A stretch of 64,000 nucleotides of DNA, from positions 186,001 to 250,000 of the forward strand of contig JANFAH010000016.1 of NCBI GenBank assembly GCA_024663395.1, in the 5' to 3' direction. Made by a program: the position numbers and the translations under genes. This stretch comes from Pisolithus tinctorius (taxonomy: Eukaryota; Basidiomycota; Agaricomycetes; Boletales; Pisolithaceae). How positions within the stretch are numbered: position 1 is the stretch's first letter; each line of letters begins with the position of its first letter. Below are positions 22,783 through 32,900 of the stretch, in pieces. The notes under the pieces were generated by a model. It saw nothing but the letters and a program-made list of their open reading frames with translations, searched no databases and was not told the DNA's origin.

Positions 22783-23315
22783 TGTGAAGTAAGAATCCGA
22801 ATTATATCTTCTAGGAGCCAGCTCTTTTACCATGCACTGTCTTGGGCAAGACAACGTACCTTTATCTCTCAAGCACGAAATGAGAAGGAGAGTTGCAATG
22901 AGAATCCACACGGGGCACTCGTCCTGTTAAAAGGGATGACGCTGTCGGGGAGCACCACAGAATACTGCGTAATTCTGGAGTCTTGAGGTCACAGGACCCA
23001 CGCTCTACTAATATGACATCATCCTCTGCTGGCCATCGCTGTAATGTTGGGAAAGGCCAGGTACGCGCGTGCATGCTCAGCACAATCATTGGTCAAATTC
23101 AAACTTACATCCAGAAACACGGTGGAGTGAAGCAAACGACGAGAGAAGGAAGTTTACGGTAAGGGCATGTACATTATGTAAGCGAGGAACAGAGGCAAGG
23201 AGATAATGAAGAAAATCGTAATGGACCCAGGGACCAATCAGCCAGAGGCCACTGTCTCTTTAATACCGTCGTCGTCCAGGAACATAACCCAACAGCAATG
23301 GGGGGAAATGAGGTA
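22783..23315. other. Intergenic / PMP3 promoter and epsin 3' end
   Basis: About 530 bp with no supported gene. It should contain the PMP3 promoter (reading leftward) and the end of the epsin transcript. Small open stretches on both strands look random. Confidence 0.4.
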
Positions 23316-25158
23316 TTATACGGAGAAGAACGGTTGGTCATTCGATTGCTGGTGTCCTTGCGCAAATGGGTTATTGGCCCCAGCCCCGGTCTTTTGGACA
23401 GCAAGCCGGCCAGCCTGTGTCTGACCGTACCGAAGCATACCAGTGTTTCCGAAGGTGTCTTGCCCATCGTCACGATTAGCAAGGAGGTTTGCAAGATGAG
23501 AGTGCTCCTGGTCGGTACGCGTTGGACCCCTGGCCGGTTCGCTGGAACCTGAACCATTCGTCGTTCTGGACGAAGCAGATGAAAGTGGCGGTGCCGGAGA
23601 GGGCGTCGAAGCGTATGATGGTGAAGAAGAATTGGCAAATGTGCCCTGTAGATTGAAAACGGGTCCATTGCTGCCGTTAACTGGCGTGCTAGACGCTGGG
23701 GCTGGAGATACTGAGGGTGCGAACGGATTGTTTGAGCTAAAAGACGGGGTGAGCTGCAGGTGTGTGCATGCAATCTGGACGGTAACTAACCCGAATCCCG
23801 TAGGCTGGGCAAATAGCGGTTGCTGGGCTTGATGTTGGGCTTGCAGTGCTTGTTGCTGCCGTAACCACTCCTCCTGCTGTTGTTGTTGTTGTAGAAGCGC
23901 CTGTTGTTGCTGAGCCTGTATCTCTTGTTGTTGACGTAGCCATTCTTGTTGTTGCCGCATATATTCAGCCTAGGAAGCCAAGTATTTGCTATAGTGAACG
24001 TGCGAGCGATGAGTAAATGCTAACCTGCATCGCTTCTTGCTGAGCCTGCTGTTGGTATGGGTTGAAGGACGTGAATTGGGGTTGCATAGTGTATTGGGGC
24101 TGAATTGTGAACTGCGCCTGTAGTTGAGGTTGTGGATGGAGCCCAGTAGCATAAGGGTTGGGATCAAGGAATGGGAAGGGGTTGTTTGAGTTGCTGGTAG
24201 GAGTTTGTCTGCCGAAATCCATGATATCAATTGGGATGTCACAAGGTCGAGCAAGTAAAGCTCACAATTGGGCCTGATCGTCAAACAAGGCTGACGCATT
24301 AGAGTCCTCTACTGCCTTGTTCCTCTTCATTTCCTCCTCTTTACTGAGCCTGATCGCAGTCTCCAAGTCGCGATCCTCTGTTGCCCGAGTCTGCTCTTCA
24401 GCAAGCGTTCGTTTAGAGGCCTCGATAGCCCGTCGAAGATCTTCTTCGTCCTTGTCTGCGCCACGATTCTTGCGGGGAGGTTGACTCCCAGACGATCTTC
24501 TGACAGGGTTCTCGTCGCCTTCGTCATCATATGCGGGTGCATATCCAGGTGTTTCCGTTCCTCGCAGCATTCTATCACGCATGTTGGCTCTGCTGCGACG
24601 CTCTTCCCGGAGTCGGCCAGCATCGCTCAGCAGATTCGTTATGTCTTTGGCCTTCTGTCGCACATTTGCGCCACAATCTTTGCCATCCTCATCAATGTAT
24701 TGAAATTCCTTCAGAGTCTTGATGATATATAGGTTGTCTTTAAAGTAAAGGACGACATTTTCGGAACCGGCATGGAGGAGATAGTCAAGCACGGTGAGCG
24801 ACTTGGGGAACAAAACAAGTTAGCTCCGCAAATAAAGAGGTTGTATCCGATTACCTTGAAGACGTGTCTCCAGTTCTTACCCTTGTCGTTGAGCCGCTTA
24901 TCGAGCATCTCCATGATCTCTACAAAGTCATTCCTGTGAATTTGTGTGTAAGAAGCACCGATACTTTATTTTCTTTCACCGGATGAGGGAAACATACTGA
25001 TTGTAAGTCAGCTGGGCAAGTTCGTTCATCTGTGTCCCGGAGGGACCCCATGGATCGTTCGAGGTAGCATCACGAACTTTGGCTTGCGTGTCCGAGTAAC
25101 CTTTGGTGTAATTTTTGGCAATTCGCAGAGCGCCCTTTCCAAAATGCTGTAGGGACAT
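23316..25158 (-). CDS. ENT1: Epsin (ENTH-domain endocytic adaptor)
   Basis: Multi-exon gene. The N-terminal ENTH domain spans about 150 residues over three exons (KVRDATSNDPWGPSGTQMNE; FVEIMEMLDKRLNDKGKNWR; SLTVLDYLLHAGSENVVLYF), binding phosphoinositides at the plasma membrane. Two ubiquitin-interacting motifs follow (EDLRRAIEASKRTLAE and DLETAIRLSKEEEM), then a glutamine-rich segment (about 23820-23960) and three NPF motifs that recruit EH-domain proteins (NNPFPF, NNPFAPS, NNPFAQG). This order is that of yeast Ent1/Ent2, which link ubiquitinated cargo to clathrin coats. The CAG/CAA-coded glutamine tract is probably variable in length between strains. Confidence 0.93.
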
Positions 25159-25340
25159 CGGCGCGATGGACGTGCACCACTCGTGCTATCGCTGTCGTGG
25201 TTAATTAGAATTGGTTAGTGGGTTATCGGCTAAGATGTTAAAGACGTGGAAGCAGCTTTTGGGGATCGGAAGGGGCAATACAAGCGCTGCGGTGAGCGTC
25301 GTTTGCCTTTAAGTGAGTTTCCAAATGCGGTGTGTACAGC

Positions 25341-25411
25341 ACGCCGATGGTGAAGCGGTTATCATGCTTGCCTTCCAAGCAAGCGGCAGGGGTTCGACTC
25401 CCCTTCGGCGT
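25341..25411 (+). tRNA. tRNA-Gly (anticodon TCC)
   Basis: A full cloverleaf can be drawn: acceptor ACGCCGA paired with TCGGCGT, D stem GTGA/TCAT, anticodon stem CTTGC/GCAAG with loop CTTCCAA (anticodon TCC), T stem AGGGG/CCCCT with loop TTCGACT. The 71-nt gene has no intron. The internal B box GGTTCGACTCC matches the RNA polymerase III consensus, and a T run follows. Confidence 0.95.
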
Positions 25412-25415
25412 AGAG

Positions 25416-25420
25416 TTTTT
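25416..25420 (+). terminator. RNA polymerase III terminator of tRNA-Gly
   Basis: A run of five T residues starts five bases after the tRNA 3' end, the usual Pol III stop signal. Confidence 0.75.
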
Positions 25421-25595
25421 ACTTTTATTTTATTTCATTGCAGTATATGAGAGTCTGTCCTCCTCAAATGATAACTTGCAGGTGTATTTAGTTCTCATTG
25501 ATTATCTACTCAACTATGGTAGGCGGGTGATGCTGACGTAACGCTCCTAGATACCCTCGTGAAATGGAGGCGCCACTCCTTCAAGACAATAAGCC

Positions 25596-27154
25596 ATGTC
25601 CAACGGGAACACACCACCATCGGTTTGGAATAGACAGTCTGGTCCCCGTATAGGAAGAATTGGCGATCCGAACGGCGGCGAAGGCAATGGGAACTCAGCC
25701 CCATCTCGGTACGTGGATTTGCATCGCAGGGCACGCACGGGAGGGCAATACTCACCAAGGAGCACTAAATCTAAGGCCTGGCGCACCTGGTCGAATAGCG
25801 ACTCTCTCGTCTCTATCATCTTCAGGGCCACCACGACCCCAGCAACCCAGCGATGATGAAGATGATGAAGGTCCAGATAAAGGAGGCGAGAGTTGGTTTG
25901 CGGGTGGGGAACGAAGGTTTAGGTTTTTTCTTACTCATGATGCTACCGTATTTACCTGCGGGATATTTAGCGGGATCTCCGTGCAGAACCCCGGAAGTCG
26001 TGACCCGGGTCCAAGGATAGTCCAGGATATCCTAAGGCGGGCCGCTGAGTATGTATCTTAAAACATATTTCTCGTTTTTGGTTTCTTGTGTTTATGGTTC
26101 TGGAGAACATCTGTGACTCGTCCCCCCCACCCAGTCCATGGGGAGTCACCTTCATTGGCGTTTCGCGGGGGCGGTCATATGCTAGGAAGCGACGAGGTCG
26201 AAAGCACGTATATCCCTGACCCTGATGCACCCGATGGTAAGTCGCTGGTCTCCATGCTTCAAATGGTCGTGATCGCAAGAGAAATTTTGGAAATGGAGCT
26301 ATCATCTCAAAGTTGCTGACACACGCTTTGTACAGAAGAAGGAGAAGTTGAAGTTGCCCAACGCAATATCACTTTCTGGCGTAAACGGTTTCAGCGTTGA
26401 AGACGGCGAGTTCTATAGCTATACAGACCCTGCAAACGAGCAACTTCTTACAGAGATTAACACTGGGTATGAATGTCTCCGTTTTCGCTCCTGGATACTT
26501 ATCCATGGCAATCGTCTCAGTCGTGCCCCGGTTTCTGTATTGAACGTCCGCCCTGGGCAACCAGTTGAAGTGGTGGTAACGAAGAGAGTAAACGAGGACT
26601 ATGTTCCAGAGAAACGCCCAACCAAGGCCTTCTCGGGTTCCGGCAATAGACTTGGCTCGCCTGTACCCAACTTCACTCATGGGGCTTCTACGAGCGCCAC
26701 GATGCCTGGCTCATTCCCTAGCGCAAGTTCGTCTTCCGCGACAACCAGGAGCCCTCCTGCCGCGCGCGAACGCATTGATACCTTGTTTGCAGTTGATCAG
26801 ACACAGCCTACTACGACTGTCCAAGTTCGTTTTGGCGGACGGGACAAGGTACATTTCTACGGTAGCCCGTAACGATTTGAATATTTTAAATTTGTCTGCG
26901 TTAGGTTGCCATGCAGGATGAATCACACCCACACAGTTGGTGACATTCGCAACTTCATCAACGCGTACGTTCATTTTCCCGTCTTTGGGCTATATCATCG
27001 TACGCATTCACTATTTTATAGTGCGCGACCAGAGAATATTTCGCGTCCCTACACGATCGGGACAACATTCCCGAATCGTGTACTAGATAACGATAGTCAA
27101 TCGATCAAAGATGCTGGGCTGATTAACAGCGTAGTCGTGCAGCGTTGGGTTTGA
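25596..27154 (+). CDS. SHP1: SEP/UBX-domain Cdc48 adaptor (Shp1/p47-like)
   Basis: Multi-exon gene starting MSNGNTPPSVWNRQSGPRIG. After a disordered segment comes the acidic PSDDEDDEGPDK and the SEP domain (SWFAGGERS-GISVQNPGS, then FWRNGFSVEDGEFYSYTDPA and INTGRAPVSVLNVRPGQPVE). A Ser/Pro linker leads to the C-terminal UBX domain (TTTVQVRF, MNHTHTVGDIRNFINA, RPYTIGTTFPNRVL, AGLINSVVVQRWV). This is the Shp1/p47 family, which recruits the AAA ATPase Cdc48/p97 in membrane fusion and protein degradation. No UBA domain precedes the SEP domain, as in animal p37; an unseen upstream exon is possible but no candidate lies between the tRNA and the ATG. Confidence 0.9.
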
Positions 27155-27328
27155 GAATATTGCCACTAGCTAGAGTTTTTGGAAGCGTGGCAATGTTTTC
27201 GCCAAAATTATTGTGATAATGATGTCGAAAGATTGTAGTACTATACGTCGTTCTTCCAAATTGTCCCCTCGACGTAAGGATGTAGTGAAACAAAGCACGT
27301 CTTATCCGGATGGCGTCGCAGGTCACCT

Positions 27329-28511
27329 CTATGCGGCCGCTGTTTCTACTTTTGAGGTTCCACGGACCAATCTCCAGCCGTGGACGGTAGATCGGACTTC
27401 TTCATCTCCGGGATCGTCTGGGAACATAGGCTTCGATGTGGTTATTACCAAGGTATTGTCATGCTGAGGGGGTGAGGCTGGCTTACAGGAAATTTTCTAG
27501 TCACAATTTCTTCACAGATCCAGCCTTGAGAACGAGCTTTAGTGAAAAAATCAAGATCACGGTGCGCAAGATGGGGTCGATGATGTGTATAGAATACAAG
27601 CACGCAGGGTGCTGGTTGGCTTGAAGGAGGTTCACGGGGCTGGCCGGAGAGAGGGGTCAAGGAAAGTTCACAGGTTCTGAGGAGAGCGTCATGCTGTGAT
27701 GGGAGTTAGGGAAATGAATGGCGAAGCAGCAACAAAGCTCGCCTGGGAGTGGTTAAAGACGAGATCGGAGAGAATGATGAGGTCGAATGCTCTCCAACCC
27801 TCACTAGTGGATGGCAACGCGGCAAGGAGATCCTGTACCTTGTGCCCCCAGATGTATCCCTGGCATGAATAAGTGGCAATGCTCAGCAATGTTTGGAAGT
27901 AGAAGAGATTCACCTGTATGTCGACGTTCGTCCTGTCCGCCGGGGAAACATTATGGTCTACGTTGTATGTCAAGTTATCGATGAGTTCTTGATCGGGATA
28001 ATCAGTCAGGACCACCTCCGGCCATTTCAGCTGACGTTCGCTGGTCTGTGCATAACGTTAATACTTACCTTCTTCGCGCCGATCTGAGCGGATACGATGC
28101 CAGGGAGACCACCTCCCGCACCAAGTTCCAAGACGAACCTGCCTCGGACTAAGTCACGGTTTGATTCGAGGTATTCAGCCACTGCGACGGACGCATTCCA
28201 CCTTTGTCTGGTGTAAAAGGTATGGTGAAGCATAGATCGGCGCGTTCTCACAGATAATGTCCCCCAAAGGGGATGTGACCCGACTAGCCTAACCGCAACT
28301 TCTTCTGACGAAGAATCCTTCGAGTCATTCTCGTCTCTGTAGCGGACATATCGAGCAGATGTTGCCTCAGGGGTAGGAGGTCTCCAAGGATCCTGTGAGA
28401 TCCCTCGGCGTGTTGATCAGGGCTGACTATTTGTACATGAGAAGGGAGCAGTCGTCTTACTGGGAATATGTCCTGCAGACACTCGGTCTCTGAACCGTCT
28501 TCGTCTGCCAT
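27329..28511 (-). CDS. EFM7: EFM7/NNT1-like protein N-methyltransferase
   Basis: Exons in order encode MADEDGSETECLQDIFP, RPPTPEATSARYVRYRDEND to VRLVGSHPLW, WNASVAVAEYLESN with the SAM-binding motif FVLELGAGGGLPG, VVLTDYPDQELIDNLTYNVD, GYIWGHKVQDLL to FDLIILSDLVFNHSQ, then CVLVFYTHHRPHLA and a last exon PMFPDDPGDEEVRSTVHGWR. This matches the family that methylates the N-terminus of elongation factor 1A. One defect is visible: at the family motif GSHPLWGH-LWNA a run of five C residues (plus strand 28261-28265) shifts the frame; four would restore WGHYLWNA with a normal intron. Either the sequence has a one-base error or the gene is damaged. An alternative in-frame ATG lies at 28529. Confidence 0.85.
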
Positions 28512-28581
28512 GAAGACCTCAGACTGCACTACTAGATGGTGAATCTACAATCTTGAAAAATGATTGCCGTCTACTGGCAGA

Positions 28582-28604
28582 AAAGGAAACTAATTCACAT
28601 CCGT
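28582..28604. repeat. Left copy of a 23-bp perfect direct repeat
   Basis: Identical to 29828-29850 over 23 bases (core GGAAACTAATTCACATCCGT). The two copies bracket a 1.2 kb segment that holds only gene remnants, between the EFM7 start and the CCH1 start. Confidence 0.85.
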
Positions 28605-28722
28605 AATTCCATCATTAATCTTGTATGTGTGCACGGAAAAGATGATGAAACCTGTCTTTGCATTCAAGACTTTAGTGCATGAAAAGCGACTATCAGCTTT
28701 ATCGTATACCTACATAAACCAA

Positions 28723-29282
28723 TCAGATTCGAGCACACATCTGCTTCACCTGCTCTACAACTTCTCTCAAGCGTTGCGCCCCATCCGCCTGCAGGACATC
28801 ACAGTTCCAGCGATCAGCCGGCGCAACATCCGTAAGACGAGTCGGATGAACCAGAATCTACTCTGGTGTCAACACCTGCGAGCCAGTATCATATCTGTAG
28901 AAGGAGAGGCGAGTGCCAAATGCACTAACACCATACAGAACAGGGATGGTCAAGTTCACTCGCAAGTCCCTAACACGCCGCCTCATCTGATTATCTGCCT
29001 CCTCGCGTTTAGAGTCATAAGGCAAGGAAGCAGAGGGTCTGACTTCTATGAAGAAAACTGGATGCCGTTGGGGCTCGACAAGAAAAATCGTGGTGAGCTC
29101 GAAAGCATCTTGAGCGCCTTGGAATTTGTACCTCGGCGCGATCTCGTACGGGCCATCAAAGAGAATAGACTATAGAGGAGACGAGTATATGGTCCATGGA
29201 ATACAGATTCATCTTTGCCAGTAGGATCAATGGCAAGTGCTGAATTGAACGACTGGGTTATAAACTGGGGCCACTGGGCCAT
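28723..29282 (-). pseudogene. Decayed Agaricomycete-type hypothetical protein gene
   Basis: Reading from the ATG at 29282, the frame encodes MAQWPQFITQSFNSALAIDP and GPYTRLLYSLF, shifts by one base near 29158-29172, then continues as DGPYEIAPRYKFQGAQDA, HPVFFIEVRPSASLPYDSKR, SAFGTRLSFYRYDTGS and ADRWNCDVLQADGAQRL. An in-frame TAG interrupts it at 28858-28860. The pattern (a PVFFIEVRP strand with an acidic partner) recalls a family common in Agaricomycetes that looks nuclease-like, but no function is known to me. A frameshift plus a stop codon make it a pseudogene as read. Confidence 0.65.
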
Positions 29283-29419
29283 TCTGATGGTGGGGGGGTT
29301 AATAAACAAACCATATTGATTCGTCTCGTACCCATCCGCTGCACGCTCTGAGCGCCAACTAGCCGTGACGACTATGTCACACCCAAGGACGTCGAAGGAT
29401 GGCGAGAAGATGGTTGATC

Positions 29420-29700
29420 AAGGATGACTAGTATGAATCAGGATGAAACGGTGGTGACTTACATCGAAGGTCGGTGGTTTTGTTGGCACCACCGCCTCTG
29501 TTGTAAAAGCGACCGCCGCGCTGGATACCCTTGGAAGGTTGGGATGTGGGTTTAGTGGGGGCAGTGGTAGACTCAGCAGCAGGGACTGGGCTAGGAGGGC
29601 GAGATGTCTCCTCTGGGAGAAGCGTGAGGACATCAAAGGGAGACACGAAGTCAGCCCACCGTCCAAGATAGCGAAGGGATTTTTTCGCGGCCACTGACAT
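29420..29700 (-). pseudogene. Possible Stm1-like N-terminal gene fragment
   Basis: From the ATG at 29700 the frame reads MSVAAKKSLRYLGRWADFVS, then PEETSRPPSPVPAAES and KGIQRGGRFYNRGGGANK before a GTAAGT donor. The Pro/Ala stretch followed by an RGG-rich motif resembles the start of Stm1/hyaluronan-mRNA-binding proteins. No further exon of such a gene follows, so this is at best a 5' fragment. Confidence 0.4.
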
Positions 29701-29827
29701 AGTCTGATGGGGCCTTTTCAGCGGCCAGTCAGACGTGACGAGCCTTAGTGGCGCCTGGAGGTCCTTTAGTATGTAGTGGATCTACGAAGATCGATATGTA
29801 CTCCGATCTCAAAATCGTGCTTCCACG

Positions 29828-29850
29828 AAAGGAAACTAATTCACATCCGT
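29828..29850. repeat. Right copy of a 23-bp perfect direct repeat
   Basis: Identical to 28582-28604. It lies about 70 bp upstream of the first ATG of the CCH1 gene. Confidence 0.85.
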
Positions 29851-29921
29851 GTCGGTGCTCGTCCCTAATGTGAATATTGCGTCGAGGGGGTCAACAACAA
29901 CAAGACTGGGGCACGGAACGG

Positions 29922-32900
29922 ATGGATGGCACGGACCCACACTGTCTGTCGCACTCTACAAACAGCTCCTCCTCCTCTGCGGTAGACCTCACCGGAACAG
30001 GGCTCTCAGTTCCCCAGTCTCCGATTTCAGACGTCCGCAGTGCTCGCAGACGCGCCAGCTGGAGCAAGACAGATACATGGCTGGACCCACTGCATCTCAG
30101 CTATTCAGCAGCGGAGGCTGGGCCATCGAGTTCGGGGAGGAGCACACCTACTCCAAGAGAATCGCTCTTCATAGTGAACGACGACCCATTTTTACGCGGT
30201 TACGGGTGGCCCAACAAATAGTATTAGTAGTAGTTCTCGAGGCAAGTCTTGGCACGAACTGCGACTCGCGTGTCCCCACGTTCTGACGTCGCAAGCAGGT
30301 CCGAATCATTCACTTCTCTCCTTTCCGCCGCGGACTCGGACTTCGACGCATCTAAAGACGACGACACGACACATCTTACAAGAAGAAGACCTTAGCCATC
30401 AGCACTGACAGCACTGAGTGGCTGGAAGACTACAGTGTCGATTCAGAGCGTTCTGGTGGAACCACACCGCGAACTCGAAGACGGACGATAGCACGCCTCA
30501 GTGGAACGCCTTCCCCTCTGCAGCGAACGGGCACCGCGATCAAGTCCGCGTTCCGTCGGGCATCCATGCGTGTTGCCAACATCCGTGCACAAGATGCGTC
30601 TATAAGGCTTCCCGACGATAATGAAGAAGAACAAGAAGAAGAGGATTGGACACCTGACGACAAGCCGTTCGACGGTGGAGGTCAAAGGCACCAGTCTGAA
30701 GCTCTCGAAACACACGAAACACTGCCCCTCAGGGGAAATACCCTAGGCTTTTTGGGACCAACAAATTCATTCCGGCTTAGGTTGTATCTTATGCTTTCTC
30801 ATCCGTGCGTTTTACTTCTCCAAATATGCGTCGCTAATGGCAACTAAACGCCCGAGTAGGTACTCGGACCCCATTTTGCTCGTTCTCATTCTTATGACAG
30901 CCGTCGTCCTCGTCATTCAGGCATCTCGCACTCTCCTCCTACCTACAGACCAATCTTCCCCCTCTCCTCAGGTAGGTTATTTCCACGCTTGGGAAGACTA
31001 TGCGCTATTTGTACTTACATTCTTTTTACGTGAGTACTCTCCTCGCGGATCTCCGGTCTACTGACGCATTGCAGTATCGAATCTCTTGCTCGAATCTGCG
31101 TGTCTGGTTTGTGTTCGATCCGGAGATCCCTACATCGGCCCTGTTCACTGTTCCGTCCTTTTCGTCATCGTCGGGTTTCACGAGTGTCCCTGCGGGCTCC
31201 TTGTCTACGGTGGACTCAAGAGATCCGATTTCTCGCTCCAATTCCTTGGCCCGTGGTCTATCGTTCAAGAGATTTTACGAATCTCTGACACAGCCATTTA
31301 CGTTATCCAAGAGTGCAACACCCATGCCATTCATGCAGGCACCAATCGAACACTCTGTATCGCGTATTGAAAAACGCTAACGCACCGGTAGCGCCTCCGA
31401 CACATTCACAACCTCAACCTCACTCCCGCTCAGGGTCTCGTTTTCGCAGCACCTCGGAACGTACATTCTTTTCCAGAGCCCTTCGCTCTGACATACCTAC
31501 ATCGGGGAGCGAAGTCATGGCATTACCATTCCGCTTAAATATCCAATTTGCCCGTCAGAAATTGGCGCGAAATGTTCCTTACTTGCGTCAGAGTTGGGGT
31601 AGAATTGATTTTATAGCGGTTATTGCCTTCTGGGTGGCGTTTGTACTGGCATCGGTCGGTGTAGAAAGGGGCACGTATCATATTGGCATATTTCGAGCGC
31701 TCAGTGTGCTACGCATTGCACGCTTGCTAGCGATCACGTCAGGTACCACTGTAAGTCGGCGCAATTCTTCCTGGAATTTCGGCAACGTCTGACACGTGCT
31801 TGGTAGACAATCATGCACTCATTGAAGGTTGCTCGACCTTTGCTTGCAAGCGTGGCCTACTTCGTCGTATTTGCTGTTCTCCTCTTCTCGTGGGTTGACG
31901 TCTTTATAGATATTGGATCTTGTGCTCATGTCAGTTGTACACAGCATCATCGGCGTCCAATCTTTTAAAGGTTCATTGAGGCGGAACTGTTACCTTTTAC
32001 CAACCCTCGGCGAGGCACAGACGCAGCTGTCCACATTCTGCGGTAGCCACATAAATGCCTCTACGTTGCAACCTTCTCCTTACGTCAAACTCGATGGCTC
32101 TCCAGGAGACAGGTGTCAAGGGTTATACTTGTCCACTCGGTCAAATATGCCAGGTATGCTGGGTATTCTTCTCGTGCATATATGTGTGAAAAGCTCTTTC
32201 TTGCACAGGAAGGGCAAGGCGCTACAGTGGTGTTGAGAGCTTTGACACAGTTTGAATTCTGTCCTTCAGGTTATCGTGAATTGCTTCAGCTAACACGGTG
32301 AGTTCCACAACGTGTTGATTCGCTCATCTCATGCATCGCACCTTCAGTGGTCAACTGTTATGTATCAAACCATGGGGGCAGAATATTTTGCTTCGTGCTT
32401 CTTCTTTGTTGCTGGTATTCTCGTGTTGAATTTCTGGCTTTTTAATCTTTTCGTTGCGGTTATAACGAATACATTTTCCGCTATCAGGGCTGAAACCCAG
32501 AAGAGTGCGTTTGGCGCGGCCCCGTAAGTGATACGTCTTCCCATTTTCATGTACTATTTTTTTTTCTTATCGATGTCGCTTTCTAGGCTAGGCTTTTTAA
32601 TCGAAGAACAAGACGAAGGTTGGCCAGCCACTGGACGTCACTCGGGTCAGAACGCCCTGAAGTTATTTTATGCTATGCCCGGTGGGGTTGGATTTTCCTT
32701 GCTTTGGCTTCTCTCGTTGTCCAGGCAACTACTACAGCCAACATGAGCTCATACACCAAGAAATACTCTACAAGTCTGAATTGTTTCTCGCCATAGCTTT
32801 CGATACCGAGATCCTCATCCGGATCGCCGCAGAGTTGCCTGCGTGGAGGGTTTTCTTCAGACATGGGAACAACTGGATAGATTTGGTTCTCGCAATTGGA

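Noticed and set aside
23820..23960. Glutamine-codon repeat as a separate microsatellite element
   Set aside because: It lies in frame inside the epsin gene and is ordinary for fungal epsins.
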